The notes under the pieces: model-generated
Told to the model about the DNA's origin: nothing
Databases searched by the model: none
What the model saw: only the letters and a program-made list of their open reading frames with translations
Shown here: positions 26,733 to 35,629 of the stretch, one piece after another
Position numbering within the stretch: position 1 is the stretch's first letter
Layout: the number at the start of each line of letters is the position of its first letter
Source: Butyrivibrio fibrisolvens
GTDB taxonomy: Bacteria; Bacillota; Clostridia; Lachnospirales; Lachnospiraceae
Reading direction: 5' to 3'
Length of the DNA: 64,000 nucleotides
NCBI RefSeq assembly: GCF_023206215.1
Contig: NZ_CP065800.1
Location: 124,001 to 188,000, forward strand
Program-made: the position numbers and the translations under genes

Positions 26733-29700
26733 TTAAATATTTAAAAGTGCATGCTCCATATCCGTCAGGAGCTTTTCTGTATCGCATAGCAGATTTTGCT
26801 CTGCTTTTTTCTGGTTTTCATCTTTTTTATATGTATAGATGAACATAACCTTACCTTTAGACTTAAATGATAGATTCCCTTTGTAATGTTTTAATAGAAG
26901 CGGTATATTCTCGCTCTTTATCTTAGCTTCTCTAAGTATCTCAAAGGTTATCTCACCACTTCCGCCTTTAACTTCGCGCATATAAAGGCTGTGAGCTTTA
27001 ACTCTCATAAGAGCAACTCTAAGAAGGTTATCTACGCTGTCCGGAACTTCTCCAAATCTGTCACGAAGCTCATCTCTCATATCATCAGCTTCGCCAAGGT
27101 TTTCGATACTAGCGATCCTCTTATATATCTCAAGTTTCTGCTCTTCATTAAGGATATACTTAGTAGGAATATAAGCATCTACGTCAAGATCTATTGATGT
27201 ATCAAAGTCTTCAGGATATGCTGACTCAAGACCCTTCTTCTTGCGAACGGCTTCATTGAGCATCTTACAGTACATATCATAGCCTACTGCCATCATATGT
27301 CCGGACTGCTTCCTTCCAAGAAGTGAACCTGCCCCTCTTATCTCGAGATCACGCATAGCGATCTTAAATCCTGAACCAAGGTCTGTGAATTCTCTTATGG
27401 CAGAGAGTCTTTTTTCTGCAACTTCCTTGAGCATCTTGTTCTTTTTGTACATAAGGAATGCATAGGCATTCCTGTTGGATCTTCCTACTCGTCCTCTTAA
27501 CTGATAGAGCTGTGACAGACCCATTTTATCAGCATCAGAGATGATCATTGTATTAACATTGGATATATCAAGTCCTGTTTCTATGATAGTAGTAGATACT
27601 AGTACATCTATATCTCCGTCTATGAAGTCGTACATGATCTTCTCAAGTTCCTGCTCAGACATCTGGCCGTGGGCAAAGGCCACGCTTGCTTCCGGTACCA
27701 GTTTTTGTATCCTTGCAGCTACATCCGCTATATCATTGACTCTGTTATAGACATAGTATACCTGGCCTTGTCTTGAAAGTTCTCTTACGATAGCTTCTCT
27801 TACCATCTCTTCGTTATATTCACATACAAAGGTCTGTATAGGCTGGCGGTCATTGGGAGCTTCTTCAAGGATGCTCATATCCCTGATACCCACAAGGCTC
27901 ATGTGAAGAGTACGGGGAATAGGCGTAGCTGACAGGGTCAGTACGTCTACACTTTCTTTGATCTTCTTGATCTTCTCTTTATGAGTTACACCGAATCTCT
28001 GCTCCTCATCTACAATGAGAAGTCCAAGGTCTTTGTACTGGACATCCTTGGACAACAGTCTATGTGTTCCTATAACGATATCTACAAGGCCTTTACGAAG
28101 ATCTTCTACGGTCTTCTTCTGTTCACGGGCTGTCCTGAATCTGGACAACATGTCCACTCTTACAGGGAAGTCCTTCATTCTCTCAGAAAAAGTATTATAG
28201 TGCTGCTGAGCAAGGATAGTCGTAGGCACCAGTACTGCTACCTGCTTGCTGTCCTGAACAGCCTTAAAGGCAGCTCTTATAGCAATCTCAGTCTTACCAA
28301 ATCCTACGTCTCCGCAGATAAGTCTCTCCATGATACGAGGAGATCTCATATCTGCCTTGACCGCTTCTATCGCAGCTTCCTGATCCTCAGTCTCCTGATA
28401 AGGGAATGCATCTTCAAATTCCTGCTGCCATACAGTATCAGGTCCAAATTCATACCCCTTGGTCTGCTGTCTCTTGGCATAGAGTTCCACCAGATCCTGT
28501 GCAACTTCATCAACTGCGCTTCTAACTTTGGCCTTGGTCCTGTTCCACTCAGGGCTTCCAAGCTTGTTGAGCTTGGGCTTATGCGTAGTATCTTCTGACG
28601 ATGAGGCATACTTTTGAAGTACATCAAGACCTGTAGCCAGCACGTACAGATTGCCGCCGCCAGCATACTCGACCTTGATATAGTCCTTGACTACGTGATC
28701 AGTCTCTATCTTCTCGATACCTCTGTAGATACCAAGTCCGTGGCTTTCATGAACTACATAATCGCCCGGATGAAGGTCTGCCATTGAGGATATAGTCTCT
28801 CCGGACATGCCCTTCTTTTTCTTTCTCTTTTTCTTCTTGTGCTCTGTGAAGATATCACTTTCTGATATAACAGCAAACTTAATATCAGGATATTCAAATC
28901 CCTTTAATATACGGCCATAATAGGTCATGATCTCGCCAGGCTGCAGTACACGCCCGGGATCCTCACTATATGAAGCGCTGACTTCATTGTCCCTAAGATC
29001 TTCTACGATTCTCTTAGCTCTTGTTCTTGATCCGGAGAGGATGAGGACTCTGTAGCCTCTCTTTTTATAACTCTTTAGATCTTTGACCAGAAGATCGAAG
29101 CTGTTATTATAGGGAGCAATAGTCTGAGTATGGATCTCAAAGCTCTTTCCGGGCTCATAATGATTCTGGGATGCAGGAAGCGGGATTGCTTCAAGAAGGA
29201 CTCTTCTGACATTGCCCATCCTGGCTATTATCTCTTCTTCTGAAAAAAGAAGATCCATCTGCCCGGGGAGTATGTAGCCTTGCTCGGCTCTATTTATCAT
29301 ACTTTCCCTGAACTCATCAAATACAGCCTTGGCCTGAGCCTGCACATGAGAAGGCTCATCTATGAAGATCATAGTGCTTCCGCTATTAAACAGTTCAAGG
29401 AATGTAGACGGGTTATCTACAAAGTATCTAAGGAAGCTCTCAAGACCTGACATATTGTCATATTCTAAAGCTTCTTCCTTCTTTTCTTCTATATACTTTT
29501 TAAGCCTTGCAGACTCTTCTGTCTTAAAGGCCTTCCTTAGCTGATCATATCTTGATTCGAATTCGGCTGTTATTTTATCAAAACCTTCTTCAAGCCTGTC
29601 TCTTGTAAGGATAAGCTCAGAAGCAGGATATATCTCAATTGATTCAAGCTTTTCAAGAGATCTTTGGGACATTATGTCAAAAGATCTCATGGATTCTATA

Positions 29701-30290
29701 TCATCACCAAAAAGCTCTATTCTGTAAGGATTCTCTTCTGTAAGGTCGAATACATCGATGATATCGCCTCTAACGGAGAACTGACCGGGGCCTTCTACCT
29801 GATATACCTTCTCATAGCCCATGTTTACAAGTTTTCTGGCTATATCCTGCTCATCTACAGGCTTTCTTTTATCAAGTGCAAGGATATTGCTTTTGATAAC
29901 TTCAGCTGGGATCTGAGGGCTCATAAGAGCAGCAAAGGTTGTCACCACCGTAACAGGGCGGCCTTCTATAAGACGGCGCATGGTCCTTATACGCTGGCGT
30001 GTAAGATCATTGGAATGGATATCTGCCTGATAGAATATGAGATCCTTGGCAGGATATACTGTAACATTCCTGTCATAGAACTTATAATCTTCGAAGATCT
30101 CTTTGGCTCTAAGATCAGAATCTGTCACAATTATGCGATAGCGGACCTGGCTTCCAAGTCCGTTGATCATATGGAGCTTCTCAGAATCAAGGCATCCTAT
30201 GACTTCAGCGCAGGCAAATGGATTATCAAGATATTTATCAAGTTCGGTAAAAGCAGGCAGTTCCTGCAGTGGCGCCTCTATAGCACGCAT
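26733..30290 (-). CDS. mfd: Transcription-repair coupling factor Mfd
   Basis: 1185 residues, full length. UvrB-like N-terminal module, RNA-polymerase-interaction domain around residue 507 (HPGDYVVHESHGLGIYRG), then superfamily 2 translocase: Walker A CGDVGFGKTE near 660, DEEQRFG near 760, motif III SATPIPRT, and the C-terminal QLRGRVGRS. It removes RNA polymerase stalled at DNA damage and recruits UvrA. The minus-strand run continues from pth, 92 bases upstream, a common Firmicutes pairing. Confidence 0.97.
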   Translation of the reverse strand: MRAIEAPLQELPAFTELDKYLDNPFACAEVIGCLDSEKLHMINGLGSQVRYRIIVTDSDLRAKEIFEDYKFYDRNVTVYPAKDLIFYQADIHSNDLTRQRIRTMRRLIEGRPVTVVTTFAALMSPQIPAEVIKSNILALDKRKPVDEQDIARKLVNMGYEKVYQVEGPGQFSVRGDIIDVFDLTEENPYRIELFGDDIESMRSFDIMSQRSLEKLESIEIYPASELILTRDRLEEGFDKITAEFESRYDQLRKAFKTEESARLKKYIEEKKEEALEYDNMSGLESFLRYFVDNPSTFLELFNSGSTMIFIDEPSHVQAQAKAVFDEFRESMINRAEQGYILPGQMDLLFSEEEIIARMGNVRRVLLEAIPLPASQNHYEPGKSFEIHTQTIAPYNNSFDLLVKDLKSYKKRGYRVLILSGSRTRAKRIVEDLRDNEVSASYSEDPGRVLQPGEIMTYYGRILKGFEYPDIKFAVISESDIFTEHKKKKRKKKKGMSGETISSMADLHPGDYVVHESHGLGIYRGIEKIETDHVVKDYIKVEYAGGGNLYVLATGLDVLQKYASSSEDTTHKPKLNKLGSPEWNRTKAKVRSAVDEVAQDLVELYAKRQQTKGYEFGPDTVWQQEFEDAFPYQETEDQEAAIEAVKADMRSPRIMERLICGDVGFGKTEIAIRAAFKAVQDSKQVAVLVPTTILAQQHYNTFSERMKDFPVRVDMLSRFRTAREQKKTVEDLRKGLVDIVIGTHRLLSKDVQYKDLGLLIVDEEQRFGVTHKEKIKKIKESVDVLTLSATPIPRTLHMSLVGIRDMSILEEAPNDRQPIQTFVCEYNEEMVREAIVRELSRQGQVYYVYNRVNDIADVAARIQKLVPEASVAFAHGQMSEQELEKIMYDFIDGDIDVLVSTTIIETGLDISNVNTMIISDADKMGLSQLYQLRGRVGRSNRNAYAFLMYKKNKMLKEVAEKRLSAIREFTDLGSGFKIAMRDLEIRGAGSLLGRKQSGHMMAVGYDMYCKMLNEAVRKKKGLESAYPEDFDTSIDLDVDAYIPTKYILNEEQKLEIYKRIASIENLGEADDMRDELRDRFGEVPDSVDNLLRVALMRVKAHSLYMREVKGGSGEITFEILREAKIKSENIPLLLKHYKGNLSFKSKGKVMFIYTYKKDENQKKAEQNLLCDTEKLLTDMEHALLNI

Positions 30291-30382
30291 ATCATTCCTC
30301 TTTCTCTATATATAAAACAACAAAGGATATACTAAATACCGTTTTTACGATGCCGACATTATCTATGATTCAAAACGTGATA

Positions 30383-31021
30383 TCAGACAACCTTGCGGTT
30401 AAATCTGGTCATAGCTATATCGCATCCTTCATCAAGGATTACAGGTATAGCTGCAATCGCGTTATCTATGGCATTTTTGAGATTAACTTCTTCTTCAGAG
30501 TTAAAATGGCTAAGTACGTGATCAGCAAGGTCCATACCCTCAGGCTTACGACCTACGCCAACTCTTATTCTGGTAAAACCATCTGTCTGGCAATGTGCGA
30601 TTATGGATTTAAGACCGTTGTGTCCACCAGCACTTCCCTTGGGGCGAACCCTGATATTACCTACATTCTGATCGATATCATCTGATATTACAATGAGATC
30701 ATTTTCAGGTTCTACTTTATAAAAATGACACATAGGTCCTATAGCTTCACCGCTTCTGTTCATATATGTAAGAGGCTTCATAAGAATGACTTTATGACCT
30801 TCTATCATACCTTTACCATATGCAGCATTAAATTTAGTCTCTGTAAGTTCGATCCCGTACTTGTCACACAAGGCATCTATTGTAGCAAAACCAACATTAT
30901 GTCTGGTTCCAATATACTTCTTTTCCGGATTTCCAAGTCCTGCAATAATTACCACTTCTTCGTTACTCTCTTTCTCTTTATCTTTTATAGTGTTAAAAAT
31001 TTTAATGATATATTCAAGCAT
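30383..31021 (-). CDS. pth: Peptidyl-tRNA hydrolase
   Basis: 212 residues. Core motifs are IIAGLGNPEKKYIGTRHNVG (catalytic His in TRHNVGF), KPLTYMNRSGEA, ISDDIDQNVGNIRVRPKGSA and GGHNGLKSII. It frees peptides from tRNA after drop-off. There is an extension of about 20 residues before the usual Pth start. GAGG stands 6 bases before the chosen ATG, so the extension is probably real. Just upstream of mfd. Confidence 0.95.
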   Translation of the reverse strand: MLEYIIKIFNTIKDKEKESNEEVVIIAGLGNPEKKYIGTRHNVGFATIDALCDKYGIELTETKFNAAYGKGMIEGHKVILMKPLTYMNRSGEAIGPMCHFYKVEPENDLIVISDDIDQNVGNIRVRPKGSAGGHNGLKSIIAHCQTDGFTRIRVGVGRKPEGMDLADHVLSHFNSEEEVNLKNAIDNAIAAIPVILDEGCDIAMTRFNRKVV

Positions 31022-31068
31022 ATTTTAACCTCAAGCAATAATTCTAATCTTCCCATATACCTATAAGA

Positions 31069-31851
31069 TCACAGCCTTCTGACTGTAGCTCTGTAAGCCC
31101 ATCCTACAAGATGTACAAATGACGATATCACATTAAGATGAGCTATCTTTCTATAAAGTCCCCATATACGTTTTATCGCCACAAACTTGTTGGATGAAAG
31201 GGAATTGGCCGGTCTTCTGTATATTATAAGTGGCATGTCAAGGCCTCTTGCAATAACACCCGTTTTTAATATACTCCACCAGGTTGCTGTATCTTCGCTT
31301 TCTATCAGGGGCATGTATATAAGCTTTTTATCAAGGTGTCTTGTATCAAAAAGCGTCGTTGATGTAAAGATAACAGTTCTGGAAAGGGCATGCTTATAAT
31401 CAAGTCTGTCAGGAACATGAACTATCTTACCTGTAGGCTTTGCATTCTCATCTCCGAATTCATAGGACATGAATACAAAAGAGGCACCTTCTTTTTCCAT
31501 GAACTCAAGTTCTCTTTCAAGCTTTTCAGGCAGCCACACATCATCGGCATCAAGGAAAGCTATATATCGTCCTGAAGCTGCGTCAAGTCCTGTATTTCTG
31601 GCAGCTGCTGCCTTCTCATTCTTGTTTTTTAATATAAGTACAAAATGCTCTTGGGAAAAGGAGCTTTCTTCAATAGCACTAGTTATCTTTTCAACGCTGT
31701 CATCTGTTGATGCATCATCAACAAGTATAAGCTCCCAGTTGGTATAGGTCTGCGCCTCCACCATTTTGATAGTGCTTTCTATATAATCACTTGCATTGTG
31801 AACAGGGACTATGATGCTGACTCTTGTATCCAGCACAGATTCTTTTGTCAT
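31069..31851 (-). CDS. Family 2 glycosyltransferase
   Basis: 260 residues from the ATG at 31851, chosen because GGAG lies 6 bases upstream; the frame opens 4 codons earlier. GT-A fold: VSIIVPVHNASDYI at the N-terminus, ELILVDDASTDDS for nucleotide binding, and metal motif FLDADDVWLPEKLERE. The product resembles the TuaG/EpsE group that adds one sugar to surface polysaccharide. EpsE-type enzymes can also act as a flagellar clutch, but no evidence here supports that. No membrane span. It lies in line with pth and mfd. Confidence 0.85.
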   Translation of the reverse strand: MTKESVLDTRVSIIVPVHNASDYIESTIKMVEAQTYTNWELILVDDASTDDSVEKITSAIEESSFSQEHFVLILKNKNEKAAAARNTGLDAASGRYIAFLDADDVWLPEKLERELEFMEKEGASFVFMSYEFGDENAKPTGKIVHVPDRLDYKHALSRTVIFTSTTLFDTRHLDKKLIYMPLIESEDTATWWSILKTGVIARGLDMPLIIYRRPANSLSSNKFVAIKRIWGLYRKIAHLNVISSFVHLVGWAYRATVRRL

Positions 31852-31982
31852 AATAAACTCCATTATAAGTATTAGTGTAAACAGGTAATTCTTCTACAAA
31901 TCCAACTTTTATCCACAGCTAATGCCCCATTACCTTAGGCAATGGGGTATCTCCAAAATTTAATCTTATTGTAATACATATC

Positions 31983-32023
31983 AGTCCGTAATGGTACTTT
32001 CATTTGAGCAAAGCTCACGGACT
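31983..32023. other. Hairpin after the GGDEF-EAL gene
   Basis: AGTCCGT and ACGGACT arms around a 27-base centre that itself has GAGC/GCTC pairing. It lies 12 bases past the stop codon on the minus strand and has no T tail. A further hairpin with CCCCATT/AATGGGG arms lies at 31924-31948. Confidence 0.45.
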
Positions 32024-32034
32024 AAAGTATGAGG

Positions 32035-34263
32035 TCATGACAATGTATCGCCCTTATTTTCAAGGAAGCTTTGGTAGCCATTCATACGTGCAGGTGAATC
32101 GCTAGGCCTTATGCAGGCATAGACCCTTCTTTCATCAGTAGTAGAGGCATCCACCATTATGAAGGTCTTCCAGATGAACTTGTCACGGTCGTTTTTATCA
32201 CGGAACCTGAAGTTCTCTGACACAAATCCCATCCCGCTTGAATGTATCCTGTCCAATATGGTCTTATAATTCATGAACTGTCTGTATCTGGCACTATCCT
32301 TGGGATATACCTCTTTTTGAATGAACATCTCCATTCCGTAGTCAAGTGCAGGTTTTCCGGCTTCTACAAAGAAATTCGCACTGTTATATACGACCTCTGC
32401 ATAGTTCTCATCTATATGCCACAGATCTATCCTTTCGAAGATCTTAACGATATCACGAAGTGCATAGTCTACCATCTTCTGCTCTTTGAGGTAAGGAGAT
32501 CTCGATATATTCTCAAGGGTTATGATACCCATCATTCTGTCATTGCCCTCTTCAGTGTCTCTGGCAATGAATTTGGCTCTGATAACAAACAGTTCTCCGC
32601 ATAATATAAAATCCTGTGCAACAACATCATTATCATGAGACAGTGAGTGGAAGAGCTCACGCATCTTATGATAGTACTGTCTTCTGTTATCATTAAGATA
32701 CTTCTGGGCAAGTTCTACGCTGTCTATATCAACCTGACTGATCGTATATCGAAATGCCTCATTGGTATACATGAGCTTAAACATATCATCTTTAAGTTCT
32801 ACGATAGCAACAGCTCGTGAAGTCCTCATCTTAGTTCCATCAGGTCTTACTATCTTAGAAAAAATAGACGAGTCGAGCACATTAGCATAGCTGACTTCAC
32901 CATAGAACTTTCTGTCATGATCCGTTTCTGCAGTCTCAGGCTTCTGGCCGAATATATGAATATATTCATCATCAGGCGGTACAGGCTTATGATACAGATA
33001 TCCCTGCATCATGTCGCATCCCCACTCGCGGAGAGCATCTACATGCTCATTGGTCTCAACACCTTCTGCAAGGGTCTTCTTGCCGAGCTTTTTAGATATG
33101 TTGATAATAGCCGGGATGATAATATGGGACTTATCATCAAATGTACGAAGGAAAGTCATATCGATCTTGATAAGATCAAAATCAAACTCCTTCATAACAT
33201 TCAATGAAGAGAAGCCGCTTCCAAAATCATCCATCCACACTTCATAACCTGCTTCATGAAATTTGGCTATAACTTCTTTCATGAACTCAGGTTCGCGCAT
33301 AAGAACAGACTCGGTTATCTCTATACGTATGTACTTTGGATCCACATCATATTCAGAAGCAGCCTTCTTGATCTCAGAGAAGATATCGCACATCTCGAAA
33401 TCTATCCTGCTAAGATTAACTGAAAAAGGCACCGCAGTCCCATACTGGGAATACCATCTGTTAAAATTCCTGCAGGCAGCTCTTACAATAGCAATATCAA
33501 GTTTATAGATCTGCTTGCATTCCTCCAAAATACCTATGAATTCTGCAGGATTCATAAATCCATATATAGGATCATTCCATCTTGCAAGGACTTCAACTCC
33601 AGCCAGCCTTCCTGACAATGTTCTCATTATAGGTTGAATCCAGGCCTGAATATTGCCATTTGCTATGGCATTATCAAGTTCATTTATGATATATCTTTTT
33701 CTACGGATCTTAAATCCCAGTTCATCATCATAGAAACGGACATTCTGAGAATATACGCCTTTAATGGCGTCCATGGCATCTTTGGCTCTGTCACAGGCAT
33801 TCATGACACTTTCGTGAACATCTTCAAGTCTGTATATTCCGGCATCGAACATGATCTCCCTAAAAGTGTACATCTCATGAAGTACTCTTTGAACTTCTTC
33901 GATACCTCTGAGCGCTTCATCCTCAAAGCACATAACAACGAAATGATCGGCAAAAAAATAGCCACAGGTTCTTCCATAGAAAACTTCTTTTATTATAGTT
34001 CCAAAGCTCTTTAATACTTCATCGCCTTGTTCAAATCCAAACTCTTCATTAATGCCCTTAAAATCCCTGATATCTATATATATAAATACAATAGTCCTTG
34101 AATCGTGTTCTCTGACCTCTCCAAGTATAATTTTAGAGATTTTTCTAAAAGATGAGATGCTAAGAAGACCGGTCAAAGGATCAGTCTCACTGCTTTTGTA
34201 TATCTTGGTATAGAAATCATAATCAAAATTGTTCCTATCTGTAACGCATTTAATATCAGGCAT
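32035..34263 (-). CDS. GGDEF-EAL protein with degenerate GGDEF and intact EAL
   Basis: 742 residues, no membrane helix. GGDEF-like domain at about 20-180, but the active loop reads FADHF (104-108), so cyclase activity is not expected. EAL domain at about 195-440: EVLARW (the ExLxR signature), NLSRIDF, EITES, DDFGSGFSSL near 353, IKIDMTFL, LAEGVET and the QGYLYHKP end, so cyclic-di-GMP phosphodiesterase activity is likely. The last 270 residues look PAS-like (ILCGELFVIRAKF, ENISRSPYLKEQ). The start has AAGGAG 7 bases upstream. Together with the cyclase at 4454 it gives opposing c-di-GMP activities in the window. Confidence 0.88.
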   Translation of the reverse strand: MPDIKCVTDRNNFDYDFYTKIYKSSETDPLTGLLSISSFRKISKIILGEVREHDSRTIVFIYIDIRDFKGINEEFGFEQGDEVLKSFGTIIKEVFYGRTCGYFFADHFVVMCFEDEALRGIEEVQRVLHEMYTFREIMFDAGIYRLEDVHESVMNACDRAKDAMDAIKGVYSQNVRFYDDELGFKIRRKRYIINELDNAIANGNIQAWIQPIMRTLSGRLAGVEVLARWNDPIYGFMNPAEFIGILEECKQIYKLDIAIVRAACRNFNRWYSQYGTAVPFSVNLSRIDFEMCDIFSEIKKAASEYDVDPKYIRIEITESVLMREPEFMKEVIAKFHEAGYEVWMDDFGSGFSSLNVMKEFDFDLIKIDMTFLRTFDDKSHIIIPAIINISKKLGKKTLAEGVETNEHVDALREWGCDMMQGYLYHKPVPPDDEYIHIFGQKPETAETDHDRKFYGEVSYANVLDSSIFSKIVRPDGTKMRTSRAVAIVELKDDMFKLMYTNEAFRYTISQVDIDSVELAQKYLNDNRRQYYHKMRELFHSLSHDNDVVAQDFILCGELFVIRAKFIARDTEEGNDRMMGIITLENISRSPYLKEQKMVDYALRDIVKIFERIDLWHIDENYAEVVYNSANFFVEAGKPALDYGMEMFIQKEVYPKDSARYRQFMNYKTILDRIHSSGMGFVSENFRFRDKNDRDKFIWKTFIMVDASTTDERRVYACIRPSDSPARMNGYQSFLENKGDTLS

Positions 34264-34306
34264 TATAGCTCCTTCAAGGAATTCTAAATCCGTTTAATTC
34301 ATACAA

Positions 34307-34339
34307 ATGAGGTAGGTGTCAAAAGTTCCTTTTGACACC
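34307..34339 (-). repeat. Hairpin repeat GGTGTCAAAAGG, copy 1
   Basis: On the minus strand GGTGTCAAAAGGAAC then TTTTGACACC, with flank TACCTCAT. It recurs in the structured region at 56015-56047 with the flank conserved. It lies in the leader of the GGDEF-EAL gene. Confidence 0.7.
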
Positions 34340-34401
34340 ATATGGCTAAATAATTGCCATGATCAAATACAGAAATACTCTATATCTACTTATATCGGTT
34401 T

Positions 34402-35472
34402 TTAAATTTTTTCCTTGAGATAAGCAGATATTATTTCTGCAGATTTTGCATGACTAATGGCGCCGGGATGTTGTCTTGAACCAAATCCTTCACCTTCAGT
34501 ATCCGGAAGCGCCAGATAGGAAGCTTTGGTATCTCCAGTCTCATCTACATATTCATTTACTGCTTCTTCAAGATACTGTCCAAGACCATATCCTATCATC
34601 CCGTATACCCAGACAAGCTGCGCATCCGGATTATCCTTTCTTAGCGTTTTGAGAAAAGATATAACGCTTTTTTTGATAACATCTATATCACTATCTCTAT
34701 AGCTTCCATCATCATTAAGTGTCTTCTTATAAACTGCAAGCGTCTCAGGGTCTGTATATTCAGGGCTTCTAAAAGCGCCTTCATCATTGGTTCCTAAGTT
34801 AATAACTACAGCGTCCGCTTTCCAGGAATTAAAGTCATGATCTGATACGCCCCTTTGACACCTGTCGCTTTCATATACAAGAGGAAGTGTACTATATATA
34901 TTATTGTCCCAGCCGCAGGAAACTCCCCATCCGCTCTGTGATATAAGCCTGTACTCAGCATTAAGGTTATGTGCTGTCTTAACACCGTAATGATTGATGG
35001 TGCTAAAATAAGGACTTATCCAGTCCATAGCATCATGGGCTCCAATAAGGCCTTCGCCACTTGTAATACTGTCTCCGACAAATTCGATCCTGTACTTATA
35101 ATCCGGTGTCTTTAATACCTCGCCGTCATATAACAGAGAATTTAATATGACAAAAGAGTCAGGATCATCAGGCATTGCCTGCGTCTCTTTTATAATTCTG
35201 ATGTTGTGGCTTGTAGATGGATCCAGTCCCTTTAGCATTATGACTTTATTAGTCCCCTCCTGAACCGGCATATGCATGATCCAGGCACCGTCCATAATAA
35301 GGCTTATCCACGGCTGATAGACAGAATCTCCTCCTGTTATCTCGATCCCAAGTTCTAAACCTCTAAATATAAATTCGACGCCGCTTCCTGACCAGATAAG
35401 CTCAAGCCCAGTATCTGTCACCGGAGTCCTTCCAAGTATCCTTACATTTTCCCAGTTTTCATTTGCTACCAT
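34402..35472 (-). CDS. CE2-type carbohydrate esterase (acetylxylan esterase-like)
   Basis: 356 residues. N-terminal jelly-roll of about 115 residues (LELIWSGSGVEFIFRGLELG), then an SGNH hydrolase domain: GDSITSGEG at 133-141 (catalytic Ser135), GWGVSCGWDNN, NLGTNDEG near 224, and RQHPGAISH near 337 (catalytic His). This domain order is that of carbohydrate esterase family 2, which removes acetyl groups from xylan or glucomannan-type sugars. Butyrivibrio has a well-studied member (Est2A). There is no signal peptide, so it probably acts on imported oligosaccharides. The gene is divergent from the GH2-type gene and they likely share regulation. Confidence 0.85.
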   Translation of the reverse strand: MVANENWENVRILGRTPVTDTGLELIWSGSGVEFIFRGLELGIEITGGDSVYQPWISLIMDGAWIMHMPVQEGTNKVIMLKGLDPSTSHNIRIIKETQAMPDDPDSFVILNSLLYDGEVLKTPDYKYRIEFVGDSITSGEGLIGAHDAMDWISPYFSTINHYGVKTAHNLNAEYRLISQSGWGVSCGWDNNIYSTLPLVYESDRCQRGVSDHDFNSWKADAVVINLGTNDEGAFRSPEYTDPETLAVYKKTLNDDGSYRDSDIDVIKKSVISFLKTLRKDNPDAQLVWVYGMIGYGLGQYLEEAVNEYVDETGDTKASYLALPDTEGEGFGSRQHPGAISHAKSAEIISAYLKEKI

Positions 35473-35629
35473 AAGTTCCTCCCGAGTTTAAATCATGTCA
35501 CTAACATAAATGGTCATTTTTGCTAAGTACAAAGAATTATTAGTAATAGTATCTTAAACATCATGATGATATTATAAATGAAGCGGGTACAGCATACAAA
35601 GACTAATTGCATTCAGGGGGAGCATTAAC

